DNA of 64,000 nucleotides from Lottia gigantea (GCF_000327385.1 NW_008706746.1:4204243-4268242); one strand, 5' to 3'. Counted from the first letter of the stretch, positions 38,901 to 49,038 are shown. Numbers and translations: made by a program. Notes: generated by a model from the letters alone, not told the origin.

Positions 38901-41900
38901 TTTATTTTTGTAGATAACTTTCCTCGTAGATCACTCATTTCCTCATGAAAATATTTTGTGGGGACTCATCTTGGACCTGTGATGAAGTTAGTAATCCATT
39001 GACCCTGATCATTTTAGTCTTGATCATAGAACTATAATATTACAGTTCTATGTCTTCATAAAGTACTGTTGATATTTTAGGTTGAAATTTATATGAAACA
39101 GATATTGGATGATTTGATAAAGAATTTGACCAGTAATCAATGGAGGATAAGAGAATCAAGGTTTGTTCCAAAGAAAATATTTGTGTCTTTTCACCTAGTA
39201 TGTTCGCGTTCGATTACTTGCGCAGTGCTCCCACTACATGTTACTCTGACATTTTTTAACATGGGCAGTGCAAGCAAGTAAACGAACGGTTTCGCCCTTA
39301 CCCGCGAAAACTGTCTTGGTTATGGAAGCAGTTTACTTGATGATGCTTGAAATAACATCTTCCAAATCTGTGAAGAAAGCCAATCAGTAATAGTGTTGAC
39401 AGTTCACTGTCCAAATTTGAGCCTTCAAATCCATGTATGTCTAGAATTTTCCGCCATTGAATGTTAAATTGACAACTCTTGATATATAGGAAAGACATTT
39501 ATTGAAATATAGAGGAAAATTCCTAGTTTGAAGTATTTTTAAAGGAGTTAAGCAATTTTCGTACATTTCTAGTACTTCTGAAGACTATTTACATATATTC
39601 AAGACTAAAATCAACCCCCCATTGATTAAAGATATATATATTATAAGATATAATGTTAAGATCATATACTTGAAGACATGTAATATTGAGTTCAGAGTGT
39701 TTAAAGGATTTAATTGTGTGAAATTGTATTTTAGTTGTTTAGCTGTCAATGATTTATTACGTGGTAGAAATATTGATGATATTATTGAGCAACTACCAGA
39801 ATTGTGGCAGACATTATTACGGGTCAGAGATGATATTAAGGTTAGATTGGATAGTTGAATAAAGAGATAATGTGAAACTGATAAAAATTTGAAAATCAAA
39901 AAGTGAAGGCAAACTGGTTGACAAAATTCTTCGCATTGCATACTGCGTAGCATTGCCCAAGTATGTGCAGAGTAAAGTAAAAAGTTAACCTTTTATTTCT
40001 GTGAATTGTGAAAAAACTGTTGTGATTTATGATTTTGTTTAACCAAAGAGTTATCGTTTTTAAGGTTTTTGCTCCTCAGTCAATGTGTTACTCCCATGAC
40101 TAAGGCCTTGTGTAATATAATTCGAATGTGATTTTTTCTTGATTCTGATTTTTAAATTTACAGGAATCTGTACGAACTGCTGCCCATACAGCCTGTAAAA
40201 CTCTTAGTAGAGTAAGTAGATTTCTTAGATATATTGCTAACAAATGATTGTTGAGTTTCTCAGTATTGATATTTGTAGGTTTCTGATAAAAGTATGTCCT
40301 ATTAATAATGGTAACTTTATATTTAGCAATATGTGATATTAATAATGGAAATGTTATATTTGGGTATTTGATAAAACATGTGATATTAATAATGGTAATG
40401 TTATATTTAGGAATCTGTTGAAATATGTGATATTAATAATGGAAATGTTATATTTAGGCATGTGATATTAAAAATGGTAATGTTATATTTAGGAATTTGT
40501 TGAAATATCTGATATTACTAATTGAAATGTTATATTTAGGAATCTGTTGAAACATGTGATATTAATAGTGGTAATGTTATATTTGGGTATCTGATAAAAT
40601 AATTGATATGAACAATGGTAATGTTATATTTAGGTGTCTGTTAAAATATGTGATATTAATAATGGTAAAGTAGGAGAAAGAGCTATACAGTCAGTATTAC
40701 CCTGTTTATTAACTAATACTTTAAATAGTACAGTGAAAGAAGTTAGACAAATTGGGTGAGTACTTCTATATGTCACACTTTTTACCATATCTCGTGTTTT
40801 TTTTTAAGAGGTAGTTTTGACATTACTGGATTTCTTTAGTTATTGTTTCATGCATTCATATTTCATATTTGAAAATAAACTGGTTACATTATTTTATAGA
40901 TTATCAACTATATTAGATATCAGTAAAAACTCTGGTAAATTATTAAAGCCACATATACCAGTGTTAGTTATAGCTTTATTGGAAGCTGTCAGTGGGCTGG
41001 AACCCCAAGTTTTAAATTATTATAGTTTACATATGGGTAGTCAAGATACCCAAGAAAAGGTAATAATAAGTATACAATTTGTTTTAATGGCTATTCAGTA
41101 GTCTGGATGGATTAGAGAGTTAGACACTTGTGGAGCAGGCGTTGATGGTTGGAGGCTAACATGGGTAAAGTGTTTTGTTGTTCTGATGAGAAGATAAATC
41201 AAGGCCCCATGCGCTACAGGCCATGTTAAGGATTAAGGATCAGAAAGATAGATTTAATTTCCCTTTTGTTACATCTGTCTTCAGTTAGCCCAATCAGCAT
41301 GTGATGTTAAACTTGAGGTCATTCTTGATTAAAACCTATGATTTTTCAGACTCTTAACTGCTCTAGACCAGACATATTAGACTGCATTGTTTCAAATTTC
41401 ACATTTTGCTGGAAAATTGTACAATTTTTCCCTTTCTTATAATCAGAATCTAAAAGAATTACTTTCTTGCAATACTTCCTCTGATGATGCTCTATTGAAT
41501 ATGTGTATTTTATTTATAGTTAGATAGTGCTAGGATTTCATACTCTAAAACATCACCTATGATGGAAACAGTCAGTAAGGTAAGAAAGCTTTGTTCATTA
41601 TCTTCATATTATATATCCTTAAATAATTGATTCAATTAAATTGACATTTTATTTAATTTTGTTTGCTTGGGTATTTCACAACTTCTGTGACTGTGATCTT
41701 AAGGTAGCAAATCAGAATGGAACAAGCAGTAGCTATAAGATTTTAATGTTTGAGCTACTTGTATATTAAAACTATGTATTCTAAATGTAGAATTCATATT
41801 AAAGAGAAACTGATATACTTGTATTATAGTGTGTACAGTATGTTGATGATACTATTTTACCAGAGTTGGTACCGAGATTATGTGATTTAATCAAATCTGG

Positions 41901-44900
41901 TATTGGTGTGGCTACTAAGGTAAACATTTTATACAACGATCTTGTTTATTTGTAAGTTGCTTTTGCTACATATTATTTGAACAAAAAATTTGGTGAGACT
42001 ATAGTGAAAGAATTACAAATCTAAAATGTGTAATTTCTAGAATACGGTTATTTTTCTTCCCTGTCAGTCTTTTAGTATGTCTTATTGTATCATGTTTCAA
42101 TTTGCAACATTTCATAATTAAAATGAATAGAACAAAATATTTAAGAGACTCTCCATACTTAAAGAGGCAAAATCATCAAATACATGACAACATTTTTGAT
42201 CTGAACTAATTTGACCCTTTGACCATTGATTAACAGAAAACAAAACATTGCAAGCTTCAAATGTGACTTTGTATATACATGTATATATGTATTTCCAGGC
42301 AGGTTGTTCTAGTTTTACTATATCTTTAGTACATCACTGTCCTAATGATTTAGCACCATATGCAGGTAATTATAGGCATGTTCTGTTTTTAGGATGCAAA
42401 CTTACTTAGAAATTATAAAAAAAAATAAAAGATGTTTTAACATAAACAACACAAGTTATATGTTATTTATGTTTGCCTTCCTACTTCTATATGTCTTATA
42501 AAGAAGATGTTTTAAGTTGATATAGATACTAAATGTTTACAAATGTACTAAATTCATTTGGTAATAAAGTAACAGCAGTTTTTATTTAATTAATTTAGTT
42601 ATGTTAACAGATGTACTTATAAATTCTGTCAATAACAGATGATATACTCAAAGTTACACTCCTAGAAGATAATTGTACATAACAAATCATATTTTATGTT
42701 ATATCATTTGAACAGATGTACTAAAAGCATGCTTACTTAATCCTTGGAGTAATGACTGACAAGCTTAATCTGACATAACATTTATACTTGCAAGCATATT
42801 TGTGCAGATAAATGGGATATTTATTATTAAGATTTCTAAATTTTGTCTTTCAACTATGTTCTCAGACCTGAACTGATTTGTTTATTCTTGCAGGAAAGTT
42901 AATGGCTTCCTTTCTGAATGGAGCCTGTGATAGAAACTTATCTGTTAGAAAATATTATTCCTCTGCTTTGGGTCATTTATCAAAGGTAACGTAAGATACG
43001 ACATCTCAACTTTTTATTTAGCTGAATTAGAAAGCATATAACTGCTAAGCAGAGAGTCCCAGAGCAGATTCTGGCATTCAATTAAGGTTAACGATGATGG
43101 TTATTGAAGTATGTCATTGTCCTAATTATTAGAAAAAGCCATTGATTTGGTTGAATATTGCAAAATGAATTCATAGTTACAACAATGCCTTTACGAACTG
43201 TTTTCATCAACAGACTCCTTATTAGAGTGTTAATTACACTCACCATTTGAGTAGGAGTAATGGTACGGGGGTATTTTTCTTATTTTGGATAATCTGGGGA
43301 ATTAATGTCAAGAGGTTTGGCCAAGGTAGAATCATTGTCAACCTAGTGCATAGTAGTTATCAGTGTAAAAAAGGATTGTTTCTTTCCTTTATTTTCCTTA
43401 TCGTATTTTCTCAGATGAAAATGTGATAGTCTGTTAGTCCTTTGATCAAGCTGAGGCGACCCAGAGGTTGGGAACCCAGGATTTAAATAATCATCAAACA
43501 GGTTCCTTGAGCATAATAAACAAATAAATTGATTTAGATTTTTTTATTTTGGATCTTATACCTATATTGACTGGTTTTCCATTTCTTCAGATAGCAAAAG
43601 ATAGCAGTGTTGAAAAGTTGATAGCAAGAATTAAAAGCTGGTATTTAGAAAAAGAGGGTAAGGTTGTCAAATATTTTCAGACACTTGAGACTTGCTACAT
43701 GCATTTAGGATATGGAATTATACATATTTTTAAGCTTGAAATTTTTTTTGTATGAAATTTTTTGCATCAATTAGTGAAGTTGTATTAGTAAAAGGTAAAT
43801 GTCAGATGCATTTTCTATTTCAGATGAAAATGCACACAGTGCTAGTGGTCTAATCCTACATGCTATGAATAGGCATAGTCCTGATGCTTTACAAAGAAAT
43901 GCTGCCTTAGCTATGCCTTTAGCATTCTTTGCCATGCATCAAAAAATTAATGAAGGTAAGTGTCAATTTGGTTATTTGCAAAAAAAAATATTTTTATCCA
44001 GTGAAGATCACTTGTACTTGTGTCACAAGTGATTAGAGAGTTTACTCATGTGTCCAAATGAAAGTTATATTTAACTTCCTTTTTCAAGTGATCTGCACAT
44101 GAATTTTATATGGCCAAATCAATTTTCAAAGAAATGTTATGTCATCTTGTCAAAGAGTCTTTGCATTGGACTGCTATGTAAATTTCTATTGATATTTTGT
44201 TTATAGAAGATGAAACATCAAAACAAACTATAAAGATATGGCAAGATGTATGGAATGAAACAACCCCCAGTAAGTACATTTTGAATCGTATACAGTATAG
44301 TTATAGTACAGAGCTGTCTGACTCTTTATCTAGACTCTTAAGTCTTAAAAAACACAGTCAAAATGGATTTCATTTATTTCAACAATTTTTCACACTTTAC
44401 AAAGACAATTATTAAGTGGTGTATTCATTTTATATTATTCCTAAAACTCATGCTAAAGACATTATTTATGAATTTAAGACCTATCAGAGCAGGTAAGGTC
44501 TGATTCTTGTAATATAAGTAATATCTATATCAGATTCAGGTGTTCAAAATATCTTCTCTGTAGGTACAGAATCGGGTGTACGCTTATATCTTGGTGAAAT
44601 AGTTTCTATTCTACAATCATCACTAGACTCACAATCCTGGACAACCAAAGCTCAAGCTGCTGTTTCTATGACAACATTGGCCACTGAATCAGGCACCAAT
44701 CTAAGCTCTCCACATTTGAACCAAATACTACAAGCTTTGATCAGTGGCTTACAAGGTAGAACTTGGGGTGGAAAGGTAAGTGAGCTTCACTAAAATTAAT
44801 TCTTAAAAAAGGTTATTAGCTTTGTTAACTCCTTAAAAAAGATGCCAAGTCCATGGCCCATTTCCAGCACAGCAGTCGGCTAGACAAAACATACTTGTAC

Positions 44901-47900
44901 AAAATGTGGTTTATATCTTACAGACTGAATATTTAATATAATGATTTCATTGTAGTGGATGTTTTTATTTAAAATTGATTAAAACTCCATATTATTGAGA
45001 GTTATCTGACAAAATGATGTCATTATCTAAAAATTATTCTGTTACAGGAAGAATTATTAAAGGCTTTATCAACTGTATGTACATCATGCAGGTAAGTTGC
45101 CAGAACAGAGTTTTATAATTAAATACATGAAATGAAAAACTTGGCTAACAACATGTCTTCTAAAAGGGTAATATCACTTCACTTACATTATGTGTTTCAA
45201 TAGGGTAAGCATTCCACACTGACAGAATCTATTCCGTTAAACTCATAAAAATAAAAATTTGGAGCTCCAAGATTAATGTTAAAGATTTATTAAATTTGCT
45301 TTTTAACATGAAATGTATTAAATATTTTAGGGAAGCTATATCAAATGAAATGTTAAACAATCAGCCAGCAATACATCAGGTATGCATTTTGATTGTCTTC
45401 ATATCAACATAATATTCTTCCAGCGAAAAAGCAATGTGAACTCTCTTAAGGTTTACTGAGATGACAGAGTATTACAAAGAGTAAGGGTGCCTCCATCATT
45501 AGCGTGTGGCTTCTTTGTAGATTTTTTGAAATATTCACTGTTATTAACTAAATGCAGAGATATTCTGTAAAAAAACCAGAACATTGTTAATATCTTGCTT
45601 AGATTTTCTTTTTTGACTTCATTCAAAATTTTAGATAACTGACTGTGTTTTGAAAGAATGTAGAAAAGAAAAGAGTGACTATAGATTAGAGGCATGGAAA
45701 TGTATGTCAGCTGTATTAGAAGAATATGAAATTGATAAATTTCAAGATATGTGGGATATCATGATACCTGTTTTACAAAAGGTAAATCTTAATCAGGTAA
45801 ATCTTAATCATTTCCTGATTTTTCTATCAACAACAAAAATTAAAGCCTGTTGTTTTGTTTTGTGCTATCAAACTACAGGATAAACGTCAAATCAAATAGC
45901 AGTGTTGATAAGATTTCTGTTTATTATTTTACTAGTCTGACTATTCTTATTATTTTACCAGTCTGACTATTCTTATTATTTTACCAGTCTGACTATGTTT
46001 ATATTTTTACCAGTCTATATTTATTATTTTACTAGTATGACTATTCTTATTATTTAACAATTCTGACTATTTAATATTGTTTAATATTTTATCAGTTTGA
46101 GTATGTTAATTCTTTTACAAGTCTGACTAAATTTATTATTTTACCAGAGAGACTATTCTTATTATTTAACTAGTCTGACTATGTTTATTATTTTACTAGT
46201 ATGACTATTCTTATTATTTAACTAGTCTGACTATGTTTATTATTTTACTAGTATGACTATGTTTATTATTTAACTAGTCTGACTATGTTTATTATTTTAC
46301 TAGTACGACTATTCTTATTATTTAACTAGTCTGACTATGTTTATTATTAGTCTGGCTATTTTTTTTTTATGTTTCCAGTGTGACAATAAAGAGAAAGATG
46401 ATGATGAAGCTATAAGTAGTAATTTAAAAGAAAGCAATAGAGAATGTATATATTTATGTTTAGGACAATGTTGGCCATATACATCCTCTGTACAAGGTAA
46501 AAACTTTTCTGTACAATATAAGCTTTGTTTCTCTCTGTCGTGACATTACTAACTTACTGCTAGAAATGAGCTTTAGAGACCTATTATAAATGTTCTATAT
46601 AAGTTTCATTAACAGTGAAATTTAGGGTTTATCTTGTAGATGATTATAAGAAGAAGTTATTAGATTTACTACTATCATCATTACCTCTCAGTACATGGAA
46701 AGTACAAGTCTCAATTTTAAAATCTTTAAATACATATATTGAGAGGTAAGTAATCTCTTTTTTATTGCAAATCTTTTGATGCACTATATGGTGTAAAAGT
46801 ATGTAACAGTTAAAATATCCCTTGACAGCTAGAAATTGTAGGCAAATTTGTTCTTTTGATTCAATACATGGTATATAAATAAAGGTCCAGAAAAGTACCT
46901 CCTATAGTTATTTCAAATGCCAATTGATTATATGAAAGGGTAATTAAGATTATATGTGTTAAAGAAAGATAAAATTAAAGCTATTGTTGTATCAACTGAT
47001 GATAAATTAAGTAAATTCTGTATGTTTCAGATTACATGTATCACAAGGATAAGATCAGATCTACTGTCAGATGATAAATTAAGTAATTTCTGTATATTTC
47101 AGATTACATGTATCACAGAAAGATAAGATCAGATCTACTGTCAGATGATAAATTAAGTAATTTCTGTATATTTCAGATTACATGTATTACTGAAAGATAA
47201 AATAAGATCTACTGTTGTATCAACTGATAATAAATTAAGTAATTTCTGTATATTTCAGATTACATGTATTACAGAAAGATAACATAAGATCTACTGTCAG
47301 ATGATGAATTAAGTAATTTCTGTATATTTCAGATTACATGTACTACAGAAAGATAAGATAAGATCTACTGTCAGATGATAAATTAAGTAATTTCTGTATA
47401 TTTCAGATTACATGTGTTACAGAAAGATAAAATAAGATCTACTGTCAGATGATAAATTAAGTAATTTCTGTATATTTCAGATTACATGTATTACAGAAAG
47501 ATAAAATAAGATCTACTGTCAGATGATAAATTAAGTAATTTCTGTATATTTCAGATTACATGTGTTAAAGAAAGATAAAATAAGATCTATTGTCAGATGA
47601 TAAATTAAGTAATTTCTGTATATTTCAGATTACATGTATCACAAAAAGATAACATCTACTGTCAGATGATAAATTAAGTAATTTCTGTATATTTCAGATT
47701 ACATGTGTTACAGAAAGATAAAATAAGATCTACTGTCAGATGATAAATTAAGTAATTTCTGTATATTTCAGATTACATGTATTACAGAAAGATAAAATAA
47801 GATCTACTGTCAGATGATAAATTAAGTAATTTCTGTATATTTCAGATAACATGTATTACAGAAAGATAAAATAAGATCTACTGTCAGATGATAAATTAAG

Positions 47901-49038
47901 TAATTTCTGTATATTTCAGATTACATGTATTACAGAAAGATAAGATAAGATCTACTGATGAAGAACTAAGTGATAGTATTTCAATTATTATACAAACTAT
48001 ACTGCCTTTACTAGGTACATTTTCTTGGCAGAATAATATCAAATACAGGTGTAATGTAGCACCTACATATAACATGGAGAGGATATATCCACTTCATTTC
48101 TTAATAGCAATAGTAGTTATGGATGCTCCAAAAATCTGCTTGAGTATATCTTTAGACATTGAATTTATTGCAGTCATCTTTTTTTGTGGGTGAAAAAAAG
48201 GGGTATTTTTCAGCAAACAAGAAATAAAAGATATTCACCAATGATTTAGAGAAAAAAATTTGAAATTAGTGAATGGGGTTTAAATTGCATCTTGAGCTCT
48301 CGGGGTTTTGACTCCACTATTTTTCTTGAAAATGTGCCCTAGCCTTAAGTTCAACAGCTAATAAAAAATGTGGTTCTGCTGATTCATGAATCAAAATATC
48401 TAGTGGGTATAAGATTTTGGAAATGCATTATGAATTATCCAAACCATGAAATTTGAACTCGTATAAATGATGTCACAATATATTTTTGGCTTTATCTTTT
48501 AGGGAACACTTCAAAATATACAGTACTTAAAGTACAAGTTTTAGTCATTATTGAAACTTTATTAACAAAATTAATAGGTGAGTTTAATGTTAACTTACAG
48601 TTTTATTTAAATATGTTAAAAACAATTTACACATTTTACATCTTGGTGGCCTTCGAAATTGACATTTTTTACTGAAAAAGTTATTGACATGATGCTTTCT
48701 TTTTGCTTCTATTAATAGCGAAGGAATTAATTATAAAGGGGGAAAGTTATTTAATTGCATTAACAGAACCAATATCAGTATCAGAGGCAGTAGTCAGATT
48801 GAAAATGATGTGTCTAGGTTGCCTGCAATTAAATATAAACTCATACTTCAATCTTATTGTATGACTCTAAAATAATGGTATATATTTTGTAGATGGTGGA
48901 GCTGTGAATTTGTCATCAACATCTGATACAGAGATGTTATTAATAGCTGCTAATAGACTGAATGAAGACGGCACATGGGAAGTCAGAGAAAAAGCTAGTT
49001 CTGTTTTAAAATTACTCACTGGAAAACTACAGGAATAA
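19324..49038 (+). CDS. ECPAS: Proteasome adaptor and scaffold protein ECPAS (ECM29), complete, 50 exons
   Basis: ECM29/ECPAS is a huge HEAT-repeat solenoid that binds the 26S proteasome, joining core and regulatory particles, and links it to membranes and motors (family knowledge). Fifty exons with GT-AG borders were placed by eye. Their lengths sum to 5472 nt in one frame, i.e. 1823 residues plus stop, against about 1845 in the human protein as I recall it. The start exon is 19324-19345 (MTALDEN, then a GTATGT donor). It joins exon 2 to give [20 protein letters not shown], the canonical family N-terminus. Signature blocks recur throughout: [67 protein letters not shown] as spaced blocks, [23 protein letters not shown], and [10 protein letters not shown]. 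The in-frame sum over 50 exons is strong evidence that the model is essentially right. Exon coordinates are in the five block entries. Introns hold several transposons and unusual splice-site arrays. Confidence 0.95.
22231..22515. mobile_element. MITE with GTTGAAACGGTTAATC terminal inverted repeats
   Basis: GTTGAAACGGTTAATC at 22231-22246 is the exact inverse of 22500-22515. The 285 bp between is AT-rich and non-coding. It is in ECPAS intron 6. A related but longer copy is at about 36461-36932 in intron 28 (shared AACCRTCAATTTTATTAGAAG). Confidence 0.75.
23927..26992. other. ECPAS intron 11, 3.1 kb
   Basis: Apart from the MITE-like repeat at 26505-26814 nothing was recognised. Short TATATGTCTCTATTC repeats occur near 23998-24035. 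Open frames are short and featureless. Confidence 0.5.
26505..26814. mobile_element. MITE-like element, copy A
   Basis: The left end TTGAAGGGACAGA and right end CTTGTCCCTTTAA are imperfect inverted repeats around about 310 bp. The block GTAAATAGTCTTCAGAAGTACTAG and its flanks recurs in reverse orientation at 39513-39622 (ECPAS intron 30) and 51550-51690 (METAP1D intron 6). No coding content. Confidence 0.6.
26993..33553 (+). CDS. ECPAS: ECPAS exons 12-21
   Basis: Exons: 26993-27109, 27397-27519, 30571-30674, 30906-31020, 31190-31270, 31997-32192, 32360-32451, 32592-32732, 32997-33150 and 33366-33553. Recognisable family blocks are [72 protein letters not shown] and [20 protein letters not shown]. 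Intron 13 (27520-30570) carries a 2.75 kb repeat element. Exon 19's end is duplicated in the following intron. Confidence 0.9.
27712..30466. mobile_element. 2.75-kb non-coding element with GGGACTTTGCT termini
   Basis: The left end starts with a tight hairpin at 27714-27738 (GGGACTTTGCT, three-base loop TTC, AGCAAAGTCCC). The right end repeats AGCAAAGTCCC at 30454-30464, giving short terminal inverted repeats. A T-run follows the left end. The interior is built of degenerate repeats several hundred bp long: GAGGTGGGCGTGGCA occurs at about 28963, 29301 and 29904, and TGACCTTGACCTTTGATGA-type runs recur between 28550 and 30300. No transposase was found. It fills most of ECPAS intron 13. A block at 49680-51350 shares its vocabulary (ACCGGAAGT, GAGGCCCCATTT, GGTCAAGGTCA) in the opposite orientation. 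Confidence 0.65.
32733..32845 (+). repeat. Degenerate tandem copies of the 3' end of ECPAS exon 19
   Basis: Exon 19 ends in TTTATAATAATATACAGTCT then AAATCAGAG and a GTAAGT donor. The same words recur three times in the next 110 bp of intron (about 32749-32775, 32799-32820, 32824-32850), each with changes. Copy spacing is irregular. This is an exon-edge duplication on the donor side. Confidence 0.7.
33668..39160 (+). CDS. ECPAS: ECPAS exons 22-30
   Basis: Exons: 33668-33769, 34234-34347, 34545-34637, 34755-34869, 35097-35211, 35830-35898, 36289-36406, 37989-38159 and 39081-39160. Blocks include [101 protein letters not shown] and [13 protein letters not shown]. Exon 27 is short (69 nt). Intron 22 holds a SINE-like repeat, intron 28 a MITE, and intron 29 a TTATC microsatellite. 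Confidence 0.9.
33840..34116 (+). repeat. SINE-like dispersed repeat, copy 2
   Basis: Shares CCCCTGTCAGTGATGCAGGTA, TCTAGTCATTCGGAT, CTCATTGTACCCTGCATGGC, GGTGCAGAAAATTAG-like and ACTCCATTCATTTCATTTC words, in order, with 17459-17705. It is inserted in ECPAS intron 22 in the same orientation as the gene. Confidence 0.7.
36461..36932. mobile_element. Diverged second copy of the GAAACGGTTAAT MITE
   Basis: It opens with ATCGGTTAACCGTCAATTTTATTAGAAG, closely matching the interior of the 22231 element, and closes with AACTGTTTCAACACT, matching that element's right end. It is longer by about 190 bp, so it has diverged or taken an insertion. It is in ECPAS intron 28. Confidence 0.5.
36933..37988. 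other. Remainder of ECPAS intron 28
   Basis: No gene and no clear element end. The stretch 37080-37880 contains CACGAAAATT/AATTTCGT-type words in both orientations (about 37081 ATTTTCGTGG and about 37862 TTCCACGAAATTAGG). This suggests another old inverted-repeat element of roughly 800 bp, not proven. Confidence 0.35.
38506..38629. repeat. (CTTAT)n microsatellite
   Basis: About 25 near-perfect copies of the 5-mer CTTAT lie in ECPAS intron 29. Because 5 is not a multiple of 3, all frames are read through it as LSYLI-type repeats; this is not a gene. Confidence 0.97.
39513..39622. repeat. MITE-like element, reversed partial copy B
   Basis: TTCCTAGTTTGAAGTATTTT, CTAGTACTTCTGAAGACTATTT and AAAATCAACC match the reverse complement of 26521-26640. 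It is in ECPAS intron 30, about 110 bp before exon 31. Confidence 0.65.
39735..44775 (+). CDS. ECPAS: ECPAS exons 31-42
   Basis: Exons: 39735-39840, 40164-40211, 40634-40755, 40900-41059, 41520-41579, 41830-41919, 42299-42365, 42894-42985, 43591-43657, 43824-43955, 44207-44269 and 44564-44775. Blocks: [87 protein letters not shown]-like, [15 protein letters not shown] and [12 protein letters not shown]. Most exons are under 160 nt, as expected for one HEAT helix pair per one or two exons. Exon 33 is preceded by an array of copies of its own acceptor. Confidence 0.9.
40270..40633 (+). repeat. Array of copies of the ECPAS exon 33 acceptor and exon start
   Basis: About eight degenerate units of roughly 30-52 bp precede exon 33. 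Each is built from GTTATATTTAG (or TTTGG) followed by a version of GAATCTGTTGAAATATGTGA and TATTAATAATGG. The real exon 33 begins at 40634 with GTGTCTGTTAAAATATGTGA after the same TTATATTTAG. Several upstream units keep the TTTAG acceptor; others have lost it. Confidence 0.85.
41105..41240 (+). repeat. Possible fragment of the SINE-like repeat
   Basis: GATGAGAAGATAAATCAAGG, CCCCATGCGCTACAGGCCA and a GTTAAGGAT run resemble the middle of the repeats at 17459 and 33840 but are more decayed. It is in ECPAS intron 34. Confidence 0.4.
45048..49038 (+). CDS. ECPAS: ECPAS exons 43-50 (C-terminus)
   Basis: Exons: 45048-45091, 45331-45379, 45635-45781, 46379-46496, 46640-46745, 47920-48014, 48503-48577 and 48893-49038 (TAA at 49036-49038). 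They encode [15 protein letters not shown], the [20 protein letters not shown] helix pair, an acidic [10 protein letters not shown] stretch, LGQCWPYTS, and [20 protein letters not shown] continuing into exon 48. They end in [10 protein letters not shown]. This block is less conserved than the N-terminal half and is where the splice-site arrays cluster. Confidence 0.9.
45782..45811 (+). promoter_or_regulatory. ECPAS: Tandemly duplicated 5' splice site of ECPAS exon 45
   Basis: The donor sequence GTAAATCTTAATCAG is followed at once by a second GTAAATCTTAATCA. Both offer a GTAAAT donor, at 45782 and 45797. The second is preceded by CAG, a better exon end than AAG. Using it would add exactly 15 nt in frame, encoding VNLNQ after VLQK. 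Confidence 0.75.
45921..46378 (+). repeat. Array of about 17 splice-acceptor-like units before ECPAS exon 46
   Basis: Units of about 26 bp follow the pattern TCTGACTATTCTTATTATTT then TACCAG or AACTAG. Most carry a TCTGACT branch-point-like word, a T-rich run and a terminal AG. The last, altered unit (TCTGGCTA, a long T-run, GTTTCCAG) is the real acceptor of exon 46 at 46379. Confidence 0.85.
46944..47919 (+). repeat. Array of 12 decoy copies of the ECPAS exon 48 3' splice site and exon start
   Basis: The unit is about 74 bp: AATTTCTGTATATTTCAG, then ATTACATGTATTACAGAAAG and ATAAAATAAGATCTACTG, then TCAGATGATAAATTAAGT. Copies start (first base after TTTCAG) at about 47031, 47103, 47177, 47259, 47332, 47406, 47481, 47554, 47628, 47698, 47772 and 47845. 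The thirteenth, at 47920, is the real exon 48, which continues GATGAAGAACTAAGTGATAG. A more diverged unit without TTTCAG in front lies at about 46947. Most copies carry an in-frame TGA about 45 nt after the acceptor; the copy at about 47177 does not within its exon-like part. Confidence 0.93.

Noticed and set aside
39585-39953. 122-codon antisense open frame
   Set aside because: It runs antisense across ECPAS exon 31, which is clearly coding on the plus strand; a shadow.
46944-47919. CRISPR-like look of the 74-bp array
   Set aside because: Units are contiguous with no unique spacers, and they derive from an animal exon border.
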